Assembly: GCF_001425945.1 (NCBI RefSeq)
Contig: NZ_LMEB01000004.1
Coordinates: forward strand, 46,536-110,535
From: Brevundimonas sp. Root1279
Lineage (GTDB): Bacteria; Pseudomonadota; Alphaproteobacteria; Caulobacterales; Caulobacteraceae
Reading direction: 5' to 3'
DNA: 64,000 nucleotides
The translations under genes and the position numbers were made by a program. The notes under the pieces are model-generated. The model worked only from the letters and a program-made list of their open reading frames with translations. It did no database searches and had not been told where the DNA came from. Shown piece after piece: positions 17,607-25,461 of this stretch (the first letter of the stretch is position 1; each line of letters starts with the position of its first letter).

Positions 17607-18625
17607 ACACGCCAGTCCGCATCGATCTGAAGGATCCGTCGAGCTTCCCCTCGCGCCGCGTCGAGGCCTGGAAGTACACGGACCTGCGCAAATTCCTGCG
17701 TGAGAGCCCGGCGCCGTCGCCGGAGGGCGTGGTCGCGCCCGGCGGCCCGTTCGCGGCCCTGGGCGGCGCGGAGCTGGCCTTCGTCAACGGCCGCTGCGAG
17801 GGCTTTCCGGGCATCGTCGCCGAGGGCGAGAATGTGGTGCGGCTGCGCTTCGTCTCGACGGGCGAGGGGACCGGTCATGAGGCGCGGGTCACCATCGACG
17901 TGAAGGCCGGGGCTTCGCTGGTCCTGCTGGAGAGCTACGAGGGCCTGGCCCCGGCCTACGTCTCGAATGTCGAGCTGGAGATCACTGTCGGCGAGGGCGC
18001 GAGCCTGACGCGGGTGATCCTGGCCGAGGACTCCGAGGACGCCATCGGCCTGAGCCAGGCTCACATCGCGCTGGCTCACGGTGCGACCCTGCACCAGGCG
18101 GCCTTCAGCGCCGGCGGCAAGCTGCAGCGGACCGAGACTCGCGTCGAGCACCCCGGCCACGGCGCCTTCGTACGGCTGGACGGCGCCTACATTCTTTCCG
18201 GCGCGCGGCATGCTGACTTCACCAGCATCGTCGACCACGGCGGGCCCGACGGGCGCACGTCCCAGCTGACCAAGGGCGTCGTGCGCGATGCAGCGCGCGG
18301 CGTTTTCCAGGGCAAGATCATCGTCGAGCGCGGGGCCGACGGCACCGACGCCCGCATGGGCCATCACGCCCTGATCTTGGGCGAACGCGCCGAGATCGAC
18401 GCCAAGCCGGAGCTGATCATCTACGCCGACGACGTGCAGTGTGCGCACGGCAATACAGTCGGCAATCTGGATCAGAACGCCCTGTTCTACATGCAGCAGC
18501 GCGGCATTCCTCTGGAGGAGGCGCGGGCCCTGCTGACCGAGGCCTTCCTGATGGAAGTCGTCGACCGCATCGAACACGACGGCGCGAAGGAAGTGGTGCG
18601 GGCATGGCTGACGGATCGCCTGTGA
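17603..18625 (+). CDS. sufD: Fe-S assembly protein SufD
   Basis: Partner of SufB in the SufBC2D scaffold, needed for iron entry, 340 aa. The C-terminal half carries the SufB/SufD core with the conserved segment CAHGNTVGNLDQNALFYMQQRG and ends with the family helix around EEARALLTEAFL. The N-terminal segment has the RRVEAWKYTDLR motif common in SufD. Start GTG at 17603 overlaps sufC; the stop region overlaps the next gene. Confidence 0.96.
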   Translation: MNTPVRIDLKDPSSFPSRRVEAWKYTDLRKFLRESPAPSPEGVVAPGGPFAALGGAELAFVNGRCEGFPGIVAEGENVVRLRFVSTGEGTGHEARVTIDVKAGASLVLLESYEGLAPAYVSNVELEITVGEGASLTRVILAEDSEDAIGLSQAHIALAHGATLHQAAFSAGGKLQRTETRVEHPGHGAFVRLDGAYILSGARHADFTSIVDHGGPDGRTSQLTKGVVRDAARGVFQGKIIVERGADGTDARMGHHALILGERAEIDAKPELIIYADDVQCAHGNTVGNLDQNALFYMQQRGIPLEEARALLTEAFLMEVVDRIEHDGAKEVVRAWLTDRL

Positions 18626-19842
18626 ACCGGTTTGACGCCTACGCCGCGCGCGCTCAGTTCCCGATCCTGTCGCGGACGGTGAACGGCAAGCCGCTGGTCT
18701 ATCTGGACTCGGCCGCCTCGGCGCAGAAGCCGCGGGCGGTGATCGACGCCCTGACGGCCTCGATGGAGGGCAGCTACGCCAACGTCCACCGCGGCCTGCA
18801 CACCCTGGCCAACGAGACGACCGAGGCTTTCGAGAATGCGCGCGAGAGCGTTGCGCGGTTCCTCAACGCCCCGGCGGCGACGAACATCGTCTGGACCAAG
18901 GGCGGCACCGAGGCGATCAACCTGGTGGCGGCGGGCATCGGTCAGTCGATCCAGCCCGGCGACGAGATCATCGTCAGCCAGATGGAGCACCACTCCAACA
19001 TCGTGCCGTGGCACCTGCTGCGGGAGCGGCGCGGGGCGGTGATCAAGTGGATCCCGGTGCTGGACGACGGCTCGCTGGACATGGCCGCCTACGCCGAACT
19101 GCTGGGGCCGAAGACCAAGGTCGTCGCGGTCACCCACATGTCGAACGTGCTGGGCACGATCATTCCGATCGCCGAGATCACCCGCCTGGCTCACGCCGCC
19201 GGGGCGCAGGTGCTGATCGACGGCTGCCAGGGCGCGGTGCACGCGACCCCGGACGTTCAGGCCATCGGCTGCGACTTCTACGTCCTGACCGGCCACAAGC
19301 TGTACGGCCCCTCAGGCATCGGCGTGCTGTACGGCGCGGCTGAGGCGCTTGAGGCCCTGCCGCCGTACCAGGGCGGCGGCGAGATGATCGAGTCGGTCGA
19401 GATGGACCGGATTACCTACGCCAAGCCACCGCACCGCTTCGAGGCCGGCACGCCGCCGATCCTGGAAGCCATCGGCCTCGGCGCCGCCATCGACTGGCTG
19501 AGCCAGTTCGACCGGACTGCCGTGCAAGCGCATGAGAAGGCGCTGTACGACCACGCCCGCCAGCGGCTGGAGGGCGTCAACTGGCTGCGGGTCATCGGCG
19601 AGGCGGAGGGGAAGGGCGCGATCCTGACCTTCACCGTCGATGGGGCCCACGCCCACGACATCGCCCAGGTGATGGACCGCTACGGCGTCGCCGTGCGCGC
19701 CGGTCTGCACTGCGCCGAGCCGCTGTCGGCCCATTTCGGCCTGACGTCGAGCGCTCGGGCCAGCTTCGCCCTATATAATACGACAGAGGACGCCGACGCC
19801 TTCGCCGACGCCCTGATCAAGGCCCGTGAGTTCTTTGCATGA
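18604..19842 (+). CDS. sufS: Cysteine desulfurase SufS
   Basis: Group II cysteine desulfurase of the SUF system, 412 aa from the ATG at 18604. The PLP lysine lies in LTGHKLYGPSG. The active-site cysteine lies in RAGLHCAEP, near the C-terminus, on the short loop of SufS-type enzymes. A GTG at 18622, which overlaps the sufD stop like other junctions in this operon, gives 406 aa and matches E. coli SufS in length, so the start is not settled. No sufE is seen nearby; the partner sulfur acceptor may be encoded elsewhere. Confidence 0.96.
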   Translation: MADGSPVNRFDAYAARAQFPILSRTVNGKPLVYLDSAASAQKPRAVIDALTASMEGSYANVHRGLHTLANETTEAFENARESVARFLNAPAATNIVWTKGGTEAINLVAAGIGQSIQPGDEIIVSQMEHHSNIVPWHLLRERRGAVIKWIPVLDDGSLDMAAYAELLGPKTKVVAVTHMSNVLGTIIPIAEITRLAHAAGAQVLIDGCQGAVHATPDVQAIGCDFYVLTGHKLYGPSGIGVLYGAAEALEALPPYQGGGEMIESVEMDRITYAKPPHRFEAGTPPILEAIGLGAAIDWLSQFDRTAVQAHEKALYDHARQRLEGVNWLRVIGEAEGKGAILTFTVDGAHAHDIAQVMDRYGVAVRAGLHCAEPLSAHFGLTSSARASFALYNTTEDADAFADALIKAREFFA

Positions 19843-20225
19843 GCGACCAGACGACCCCTGTGGAAGATGACGGCGGGCGCGCCGCGGCCGTGGCCTCGGG
19901 CAAGATCAGCCAGCACGAGCTCGACCATCTGACCGACGAGATCATCACCGCCCTCAAGACGGTGTTCGACCCGGAGATCCCGGTCGACATCTATGAGCTG
20001 GGGCTGATCTACAAGGTCGACCTGTCCGACGACCGCGACGTGGCCGTCGAGATGACCCTGACCGCGCCGGGCTGCCCGGTCGCCGGCGAGATGCCGATCT
20101 GGGTCGAGCAGGCGGTGATGAAGGTCGAGGGCATCAAGTCGGCGACGGTCGAGCTGACCTTCGATCCGCCGTGGGACGCCTCGAAGATGAGCGACGAGGC
20201 CAAGCTGGCCCTGAACATGTTCTGA
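19839..20225 (+). CDS. sufT: SUF system protein SufT (MIP18/DUF59)
   Basis: 128 aa. The MIP18-like domain is seen as FDPEIPVDIYELGLIY and TAPGCP, with the conserved cysteine in TAPGCPVAGEMP. SufT-type proteins help in Fe-S maturation or cluster handoff. It overlaps sufS by four bases. The N-terminal ~25 residues are charged and variable. Confidence 0.92.
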   Translation: MSDQTTPVEDDGGRAAAVASGKISQHELDHLTDEIITALKTVFDPEIPVDIYELGLIYKVDLSDDRDVAVEMTLTAPGCPVAGEMPIWVEQAVMKVEGIKSATVELTFDPPWDASKMSDEAKLALNMF

Positions 20226-20236
20226 CGGACGCCCCG

Positions 20237-20635
20237 ATGACCGACCTTCAGACCACCACCCGTCCGCGCCGCCCGCGCCCCAAGGCCGTCACCCTGACGG
20301 AGGCGGCGGCCGAGCGCGTGCGCGAGATCATGACGAACGCCGAGAAGCCTTATGTGGCCTTGCGCGTCGGGGTGAAGAACGGCGGCTGCGCGGGGCAGGA
20401 GTACACCTTCGCCTACGCCGAGACGGTCGAGCCGCTGGACGAGGTGGTCGAGGACAAGGGCGTCACCATCCTGATCGACCCGAAGGCGATCCTGTTCCTG
20501 ATCGGCTCGGAGATCGACTACGAGACGACCAAGCTGGCGTCGAAATTCGTGTTCCGGAACCCGAACCAGACCGACGCCTGCGGCTGCGGCGAGAGCGTCA
20601 CCATCATTCCCGCCAAGGCGCTCGAGGCCGACTGA
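20237..20635 (+). CDS. sufA: A-type Fe-S carrier (SufA/ErpA family)
   Basis: 132 aa. The three cluster-binding cysteines lie in GGCAGQEY and in the C-terminal ACGCGES. It carries [4Fe-4S] or [2Fe-2S] clusters from the scaffold to target proteins. A basic, proline-rich N-terminal extension (about residues 8-16, RPRRPRPK) precedes the fold. The start is the ATG at 20237, eleven bases after sufT. The stop codon shares one base with the metN start. Family members cannot be told apart by sequence alone; ErpA or IscA are alternatives. Confidence 0.9.
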   Translation: MTDLQTTTRPRRPRPKAVTLTEAAAERVREIMTNAEKPYVALRVGVKNGGCAGQEYTFAYAETVEPLDEVVEDKGVTILIDPKAILFLIGSEIDYETTKLASKFVFRNPNQTDACGCGESVTIIPAKALEAD

Positions 20636-21636
20636 TGATCCGTCTGCAAGGCGTGACGAGGCGCTTCAAGAGCGCCGCGGGCGAGCGCGTGGCGTTGGAC
20701 GACGTCGACCTGAACGTGAAGGCCGGACAGGTGTTCGGGGTGGTCGGCCGCTCGGGCGCCGGCAAGTCGACCCTGATCCGCTCGATCAATCTGCTGGAGC
20801 GGCCGGACAGCGGCCGGGTCGTCGTCGACGGCCAGGACATGACGGCGCTGACGCCGGCCGAACTGCGCGCTGCGCGCCGGCGGATCGGCATGATCTTCCA
20901 GCACTTCAACCTGCTCAACGCCAAGACCATCGCCGAGAACGTGGCCTTCCCGCTGCGTCTCGAAGGTCGTTTGGGGCCGGAGGTTGATCGGCGGGTCGCC
21001 GAACTGCTGGAGCGGCTGGGGCTGGCCGAGCATGCGAAAAAGCATCCGGCCCAGCTGTCCGGCGGCCAGAAGCAGCGCGTCGGCATCGCTCGCGCCCTGG
21101 CGACCGGCCCCAAGGTGCTGCTCTGCGACGAGGCGACCAGCGCGCTCGATCCGGAGACGACCGAGGACATCCTGACCCTGCTGGACGAGCTGAACCGCGA
21201 ACTGGGCCTGACCATCGTGCTGATCACCCACCAGATGGAGGTGGTGCGCCGGGTCTGCGACCGGGTCGCCGTGCTCAAGGACGGCCGGGTGGTCGAGGAG
21301 GGGGCGACCGCCGACGTCTTCCTCCATCCGCAGCATCCCGCGACCAAGGCCATGCTTGCCGAGGGCGAGGAGGCGTTCGACGCCAGTCTGGCCCCCGAAG
21401 GCGGCCGTCTGGCCCGCCTGACCTTCCGGGGAAATTCGACCTATGAGCCCGAACTGAGCCGCGTGGCCCGCTCGGTCGGCGTCGACTATTCGATCCTGTC
21501 GGGTCGGATCAGCCGCATCCGCGGCGAGCCCTACGGACAGTTGGTGGTCGCCTTCACCGGCGGAGACGCGGAGAAGGCCCTGAGCCAGCTCGGCGCCCGC
21601 GGCGTCATCGTCGAGGGCGTGGGGGAGGCGGCCTGA
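20635..21636 (+). CDS. metN: Methionine ABC transporter ATP-binding protein
   Basis: ATPase of a D/L-methionine uptake system, 333 aa, on the inner face of the membrane. Walker A is GRSGAGKST, the signature LSGGQKQR, Walker B VLLCDEATSALD, and the H-loop ITHQMEV. The C-terminal part (about 255-333) is a NIL domain that binds methionine and inhibits transport when the pool is high. The start shares one base with the sufA stop (TGATG), so metN is co-translated with the suf genes. This joins sulfur import to cluster assembly. Confidence 0.95.
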   Translation: MIRLQGVTRRFKSAAGERVALDDVDLNVKAGQVFGVVGRSGAGKSTLIRSINLLERPDSGRVVVDGQDMTALTPAELRAARRRIGMIFQHFNLLNAKTIAENVAFPLRLEGRLGPEVDRRVAELLERLGLAEHAKKHPAQLSGGQKQRVGIARALATGPKVLLCDEATSALDPETTEDILTLLDELNRELGLTIVLITHQMEVVRRVCDRVAVLKDGRVVEEGATADVFLHPQHPATKAMLAEGEEAFDASLAPEGGRLARLTFRGNSTYEPELSRVARSVGVDYSILSGRISRIRGEPYGQLVVAFTGGDAEKALSQLGARGVIVEGVGEAA

Positions 21637-22292
21637 TGCTAGACAACATCGACTGGCCCGAGATCGGCCGCGCCACGGTCGACACCCTGCTGATGCTGGG
21701 CGGGTCGCTGGTCCTGACCATCCTGTTCGGCATTCCGCTCGGCGTGCTGCTCTATCTGTCCGGCAAGGGGCGGCTGGCGGCCAATCCGGTGCTGAACGCC
21801 GTGCTGTCCTTCGTGGTCAATGTGCTGCGCTCGGTGCCCTTCATCATCCTGCTGATCGTCATGCTGCCGGTGACGGTGCTGCTGGTCGGCACCTCGCTCG
21901 GCGTGGCCGGGGCGATCCCGCCGCTGGTCGTTGGGGCCGCGCCCTTCTACGCCCGCCTGGTCGAGACGGCTCTGCGCGAGGTCGACAAGGGCGTCGTCGA
22001 GGCGACCCAGGCCATGGGCGGCTCGACCTTCCAGATCGTCACCCGCGCCCTGCTGCCCGAGGCCCTGCCGGGCGTCATCGCCGGGGCCACCGTCACCGCC
22101 ATCGCCCTGGTCAGCTATACGGCCATGGCCGGGGTGGTCGGGGCCGGCGGCCTGGGCGACCTGGCCATCCGCTTCGGCTACCAGCGCTTCCAGACCGATG
22201 TCATGGTGGTCACCGTCGTCCTGCTGCTCCTGCTGGTGCAGTGCCTCCAGATGCTCGGCGACCGCCTGGTCGCCGCCGTCTCCCACCGCTGA
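21636..22292 (+). CDS. metI: Methionine ABC transporter permease
   Basis: 218 aa, with about five membrane segments (for example residues 17-39, 57-80 and 83-110). The EAA-type loop is seen in ATQAMGGSTFQIVTRALLPEALPG. It forms the membrane channel with MetN. The start again shares one base with the metN stop. Confidence 0.95.
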   Translation: MLDNIDWPEIGRATVDTLLMLGGSLVLTILFGIPLGVLLYLSGKGRLAANPVLNAVLSFVVNVLRSVPFIILLIVMLPVTVLLVGTSLGVAGAIPPLVVGAAPFYARLVETALREVDKGVVEATQAMGGSTFQIVTRALLPEALPGVIAGATVTAIALVSYTAMAGVVGAGGLGDLAIRFGYQRFQTDVMVVTVVLLLLLVQCLQMLGDRLVAAVSHR

Positions 22293-22315
22293 TCGCTCCC
22301 CCGAAAGGCTCTCCC

Positions 22316-23122
22316 ATGCTCCGTCGTTCGCTTCTCATCGTCGCCGCCGCCTCGCTGGCCCTGGCCGCCTGCGGACAGGGAGGAGAGAAGAAGACCGACG
22401 CCAATGCGCCGCTGCTGGTCGGCGCCACCGCCGTGCCGCATGCCGAAATCCTCGAGCACATCAAGCCGATCCTGGCGGAGCAGGGCGTGAACATCGAGAT
22501 CAAGGTGTTCAATGACTACGTCCAGCCGAACACCCAGCTGGCCGAGAAGCGGCTGGACGTGAACTATTTCCAGACCAAGCCGTACCTCGACGAGTTTAAC
22601 GCCTCGCGCGGCTCGAACCTGGTGACCGTGGCCGGCATCCACGTCGAGCCGCTGGGCGCCTATTCGCGCCGGCACAAGTCGCTGGCCGACCTGCCGCAGG
22701 GCGCCGAGGTGGCCGTGCCGAATGACGCCTCCTCGATCGGCCGCTCGCTGATCCTGCTGCAGAAGGCCGGTCTGATCCGCCTGAAGGACCCGGCCAACCC
22801 GTTGCAGTCGCTGCGCGACATCGTCGACAATCCCAAGGGCCTGCGCTTCCGCGAGCTGGAGTCGGCGACCCTGCCGCGCGTGCTGGACCAGGTCGACATG
22901 GCGGTGATCAACACCAACTACGCCCTCGACGCCGGCCTGAACCCGAAGACCGACGCCCTGACGCTGGAAGGCGCCGACAGCCCCTATGTGAACTATCTGG
23001 TGGCTCGTCCCGACAACCAGAACGACCCGCGCATCCGGGCCCTGGCCACGGCGCTGCGCAGCCAGACGGTCAAGGACTTCATCGCCCAGAAGTACAATGG
23101 CGCAGTGATCCCGGCGGCTTGA
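22316..23122 (+). CDS. metQ: Methionine-binding lipoprotein MetQ
   Basis: 268 aa. A lipoprotein signal peptide MLRRSLLIVAAASLALAACG ends in the lipobox LAAC, so the mature protein begins at Cys19. The NlpA/MetQ family fold follows, with PHAEILEHIKPIL and the C-terminal segment around NYALDAGL. It delivers methionine (or its oxidised or peptide forms) to MetNI from the periplasmic face. The start is the ATG at 22316, 23 bases after metI. An upstream open frame to 22241 has no homology and is rejected. Confidence 0.94.
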   Translation: MLRRSLLIVAAASLALAACGQGGEKKTDANAPLLVGATAVPHAEILEHIKPILAEQGVNIEIKVFNDYVQPNTQLAEKRLDVNYFQTKPYLDEFNASRGSNLVTVAGIHVEPLGAYSRRHKSLADLPQGAEVAVPNDASSIGRSLILLQKAGLIRLKDPANPLQSLRDIVDNPKGLRFRELESATLPRVLDQVDMAVINTNYALDAGLNPKTDALTLEGADSPYVNYLVARPDNQNDPRIRALATALRSQTVKDFIAQKYNGAVIPAA

Positions 23123-23125
23123 CGC

Positions 23126-23494
23126 ATGGCCTATGACCCCGACTTCGGCGAATGGGTGCGCGAACATTTCGCCGCCCTGGGTCCGCTCGAGATCAAGCGG
23201 ATGTTCGGCGGGGCGGGCGTCTATGCCCACGGCTTGATCTTCGCCCTGCTGGACGACGGGGTCGTCTGGCTCAAGGCCGACGAGGTCAATGCGCCGCTGC
23301 TGGAGGCGGCGGGATCGCGGCAGTTCACCTATCCGACCAAGGATGGGGCGCAGATGGCGATGGCCTACTGGTCGCTGCCGGAGAGCGCCCTGGACGATCC
23401 GGACGAAGCCGTGGGCTGGGCGAGACAGTCGATCGATACAGCGCTGCGCAAGGCGGCGGCGAAGAAGCCACGCAAGCCGAAACCTAGGCCGTAA
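23126..23494 (+). CDS. TfoX N-terminal domain protein
   Basis: 122 aa. The TfoX N-terminal fold is suggested by LEIKRMFGGAGVYAHG near residue 21 and the tail SALDDPDEAVGWARQS. Such single-domain proteins are of unknown role; the domain occurs in the competence regulator TfoX/Sxy. The C-terminus is basic (KKPRKPKPRP). It starts four bases after metQ, so it probably ends the suf-met transcription unit. The 3' end overlaps the convergent plsC by 11 bases. Confidence 0.8.
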   Translation: MAYDPDFGEWVREHFAALGPLEIKRMFGGAGVYAHGLIFALLDDGVVWLKADEVNAPLLEAAGSRQFTYPTKDGAQMAMAYWSLPESALDDPDEAVGWARQSIDTALRKAAAKKPRKPKPRP

Positions 23495-24269
23495 CCGGAA
23501 CGGCCTTGGTCCGCGCCACCTCGTCAGGCGCGAGAACCCGAACTGCGGGAGTGACGGGCGCCCCGGTGGCCTCGGCGATCAGTTCGGCGGTCTTGCCTTC
23601 GACGGCGGCCTCCAGCCGGGCCAGGAACTCGTCCTTGGGCAGGCCGGTGGGGATGGGGTCGAGGAACTCCAGCGTCGCCGTGCCCGGGTTCTTGCGAAAC
23701 TCTTCCTGCGGCCAGAATAGGCCCAGGTTGGTGGCCAGCGGCACGACCGGCATGTCGAAGTCGCGGTACATGTGCCAGACGCCGGCGCGGTAGCGGAATT
23801 TCTCGCCGACCTTGGCCAGGTTGCCTTCCGGATAGATGAGGATCTTGCGGCCTTCGCGGTGGGCGTCGGCGGCGCGGTGCTTGAGGGCCTCGCGGGCTTC
23901 GCGGCCGCCGCAGTTGTTGACCACGATGGCGCCCAGCTTGCGCAGCACCGTGGCCATCAGCGGAAATTTCTCGAGATGGTCGCCGGTGACGAAGGCGAGG
24001 TCGGCGAACCGGTCGTAGGTGGCGAAGCCGTCGCCCCAGCTCTGATGCTTGGAGGCGATGATGAAGGCTCCCCCGGGCAGCCGCTCGTCGCCGCGATACT
24101 GGATCTTGATGCCGGCCAGGACGCGCATGGCCTGGACCATCCGTTTCACATAGCGGCGGATGATCCAGCCGGTGGCCTCGCGGCCGGGCGCCAGCGCGGC
24201 GAGCACGGCGGCCAAGGTGTAGGATATCGACAGGGCCCAGTAGGCGACGGCGAAAGCAAAGCTGCGCAT
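23484..24269 (-). CDS. plsC: 1-acyl-sn-glycerol-3-phosphate acyltransferase
   Basis: Adds the second acyl chain to make phosphatidic acid, membrane-bound. 261 aa with a hydrophobic N-terminal helix (about 5-27). The HX4D catalytic motif is HQSWGD in SKHQSWGDG. The second motif is YPEGN, where EGT is usual, followed by a long C-terminal half. The start at 24269 is preceded by a 16-bp palindrome with two GANTC sites. It could be another lysophospholipid acyltransferase. Confidence 0.87.
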   Translation of the reverse strand: MRSFAFAVAYWALSISYTLAAVLAALAPGREATGWIIRRYVKRMVQAMRVLAGIKIQYRGDERLPGGAFIIASKHQSWGDGFATYDRFADLAFVTGDHLEKFPLMATVLRKLGAIVVNNCGGREAREALKHRAADAHREGRKILIYPEGNLAKVGEKFRYRAGVWHMYRDFDMPVVPLATNLGLFWPQEEFRKNPGTATLEFLDPIPTGLPKDEFLARLEAAVEGKTAELIAEATGAPVTPAVRVLAPDEVARTKAVPVTA

Positions 24270-24282
24270 CGGGCGACTATGG

Positions 24283-24298
24283 CCGAATCCGGATTCGG
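24283..24298. repeat. Perfect 16-bp palindrome with two GANTC sites upstream of plsC
   Basis: CCGAATCCGGATTCGG is its own reverse complement. It contains GAATC (24285-24289) and GATTC (24292-24296), the sequence methylated by CcrM in Caulobacterales. It lies 14-29 bases before the plsC start and 11 bases after the dgcB stop. It could be an operator, a hairpin, or a methylation-sensitive site. Confidence 0.55.
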
Positions 24299-24308
24299 GG
24301 AAAGGGCC

Positions 24309-25364
24309 TTAGGCGGCGTCGTCGAGCCAGTCGGCGCAGGTGACCTTGTTCCGGCCCGAGCGCTTGGAGGCGTACAGGGCGGCGTCGGCGCGGCCGAGCA
24401 GGCTGGCGGCGGGCTCGCCGCCCCGGCGGTGCGCGAAGCCGATGGAGACGGTGACGGCGCCCAGGTCGTCATTGGTCGAGCGACGGCGCAGGGCGCGTGA
24501 GGCGATCTCCTTGCGGATGGTCTCCAGCGACTTCTCGACCTCCGGCAGGCTTTCGCGCGGGAAGATCATGGCGAACTCCTCGCCGCCGTAGCGGGCGGCG
24601 ATGCGTGGCGTCTGGGCGGCGCGGCTGAGCACGCTGGCGACATATCGGATGACCTGGTCGCCGGTCTGGTGGCCCCAGGTGTCGTTGAAGCGCTTGAAGT
24701 GGTCGATATCCAGCACGGCCAGGCTCAGGGCCTCGCCCTTCTGCAGGGCCTTCTCGCAGGCGTCGTCGAGATGCTCGTCGAAGGCCTTGCGGTTGGCCAG
24801 GTTGGTCAGGGCGTCGGTCATGGCGTCCAGCCGGACCTGCTCCAGATGCTGGCTGAGGCGGGCGACTTCGCGGGTCGAGGCCTCCAGCTTGACCTCGAGA
24901 GCCTGGTTTTCCTGCTGCGCCTTGCGGGTCGCCTCGCTGAGGTCCGAGACGATCGTCTTCAGCGCGTCGGCGTCGTCCGCGCTGTCGAGGCTGCCGGCGG
25001 CGCCGGCGAGGGTGCGGCCGTAGGCGGCCTGCGAGCGGTGGGCCTGGGCCACGGCGGCGGAGACGCTGGACAGCTCGCGATCCAGCACGCGGCCGGCGTC
25101 GCAGATCTCGTCGGTCAGGCGGCCGCGCATCAGGTATTCAGCGGCCAGCATCTCGGCGGTCGCTTCGGTGAACGGCTCGCTGGCGGCGATCATCCGCTCG
25201 ATCTCGCGGCCGAGCGCGCTGTCGGGATCGCCGAGGTAGCGAACCCAGAGTTCGAAATTGAGCGGGGTCGGCCAGACGCCGGCCTTCTCCATCGCCTCGA
25301 TCGCCCGGCGCGCCATGGAATAGGCGTCCGGGCCCCGGAGCGTGGTTTCGACCTGTGCCGTCAT
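24309..25364 (-). CDS. dgcB: GGDEF diguanylate cyclase (DgcB-like)
   Basis: Makes cyclic di-GMP, the second messenger for surface attachment. 351 aa from the ATG at 25364, with GGGGAA upstream; the frame runs 15 codons further back without support. The N-terminal part (about 20-150) is helical with a coiled-coil-like stretch, and a GGDEF domain follows. The catalytic motif is GGEEF (about 258-262). The residues before it (RIAA) do not form the RxxD inhibitory site, so product inhibition may be absent. No membrane segment is seen. By position beside the DEAD-box helicase it looks like Caulobacter DgcB; the orthology is inference. Confidence 0.88.
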   Translation of the reverse strand: MTAQVETTLRGPDAYSMARRAIEAMEKAGVWPTPLNFELWVRYLGDPDSALGREIERMIAASEPFTEATAEMLAAEYLMRGRLTDEICDAGRVLDRELSSVSAAVAQAHRSQAAYGRTLAGAAGSLDSADDADALKTIVSDLSEATRKAQQENQALEVKLEASTREVARLSQHLEQVRLDAMTDALTNLANRKAFDEHLDDACEKALQKGEALSLAVLDIDHFKRFNDTWGHQTGDQVIRYVASVLSRAAQTPRIAARYGGEEFAMIFPRESLPEVEKSLETIRKEIASRALRRRSTNDDLGAVTVSIGFAHRRGGEPAASLLGRADAALYASKRSGRNKVTCADWLDDAA

Positions 25365-25461
25365 GAAGTTCCCCGAGGCAGGCCCCCAGCGACGACGGGA
25401 GCCCTTCATCAGAGACGCTAGCGCGGGTTCCGTAACGCCCGGTTAAACGGGCGCGACGGCG

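Noticed and set aside
20600..20660. SAM riboswitch ahead of metNIQ
   Set aside because: metN begins in the sufA stop codon; there is no leader in which a riboswitch could fold.
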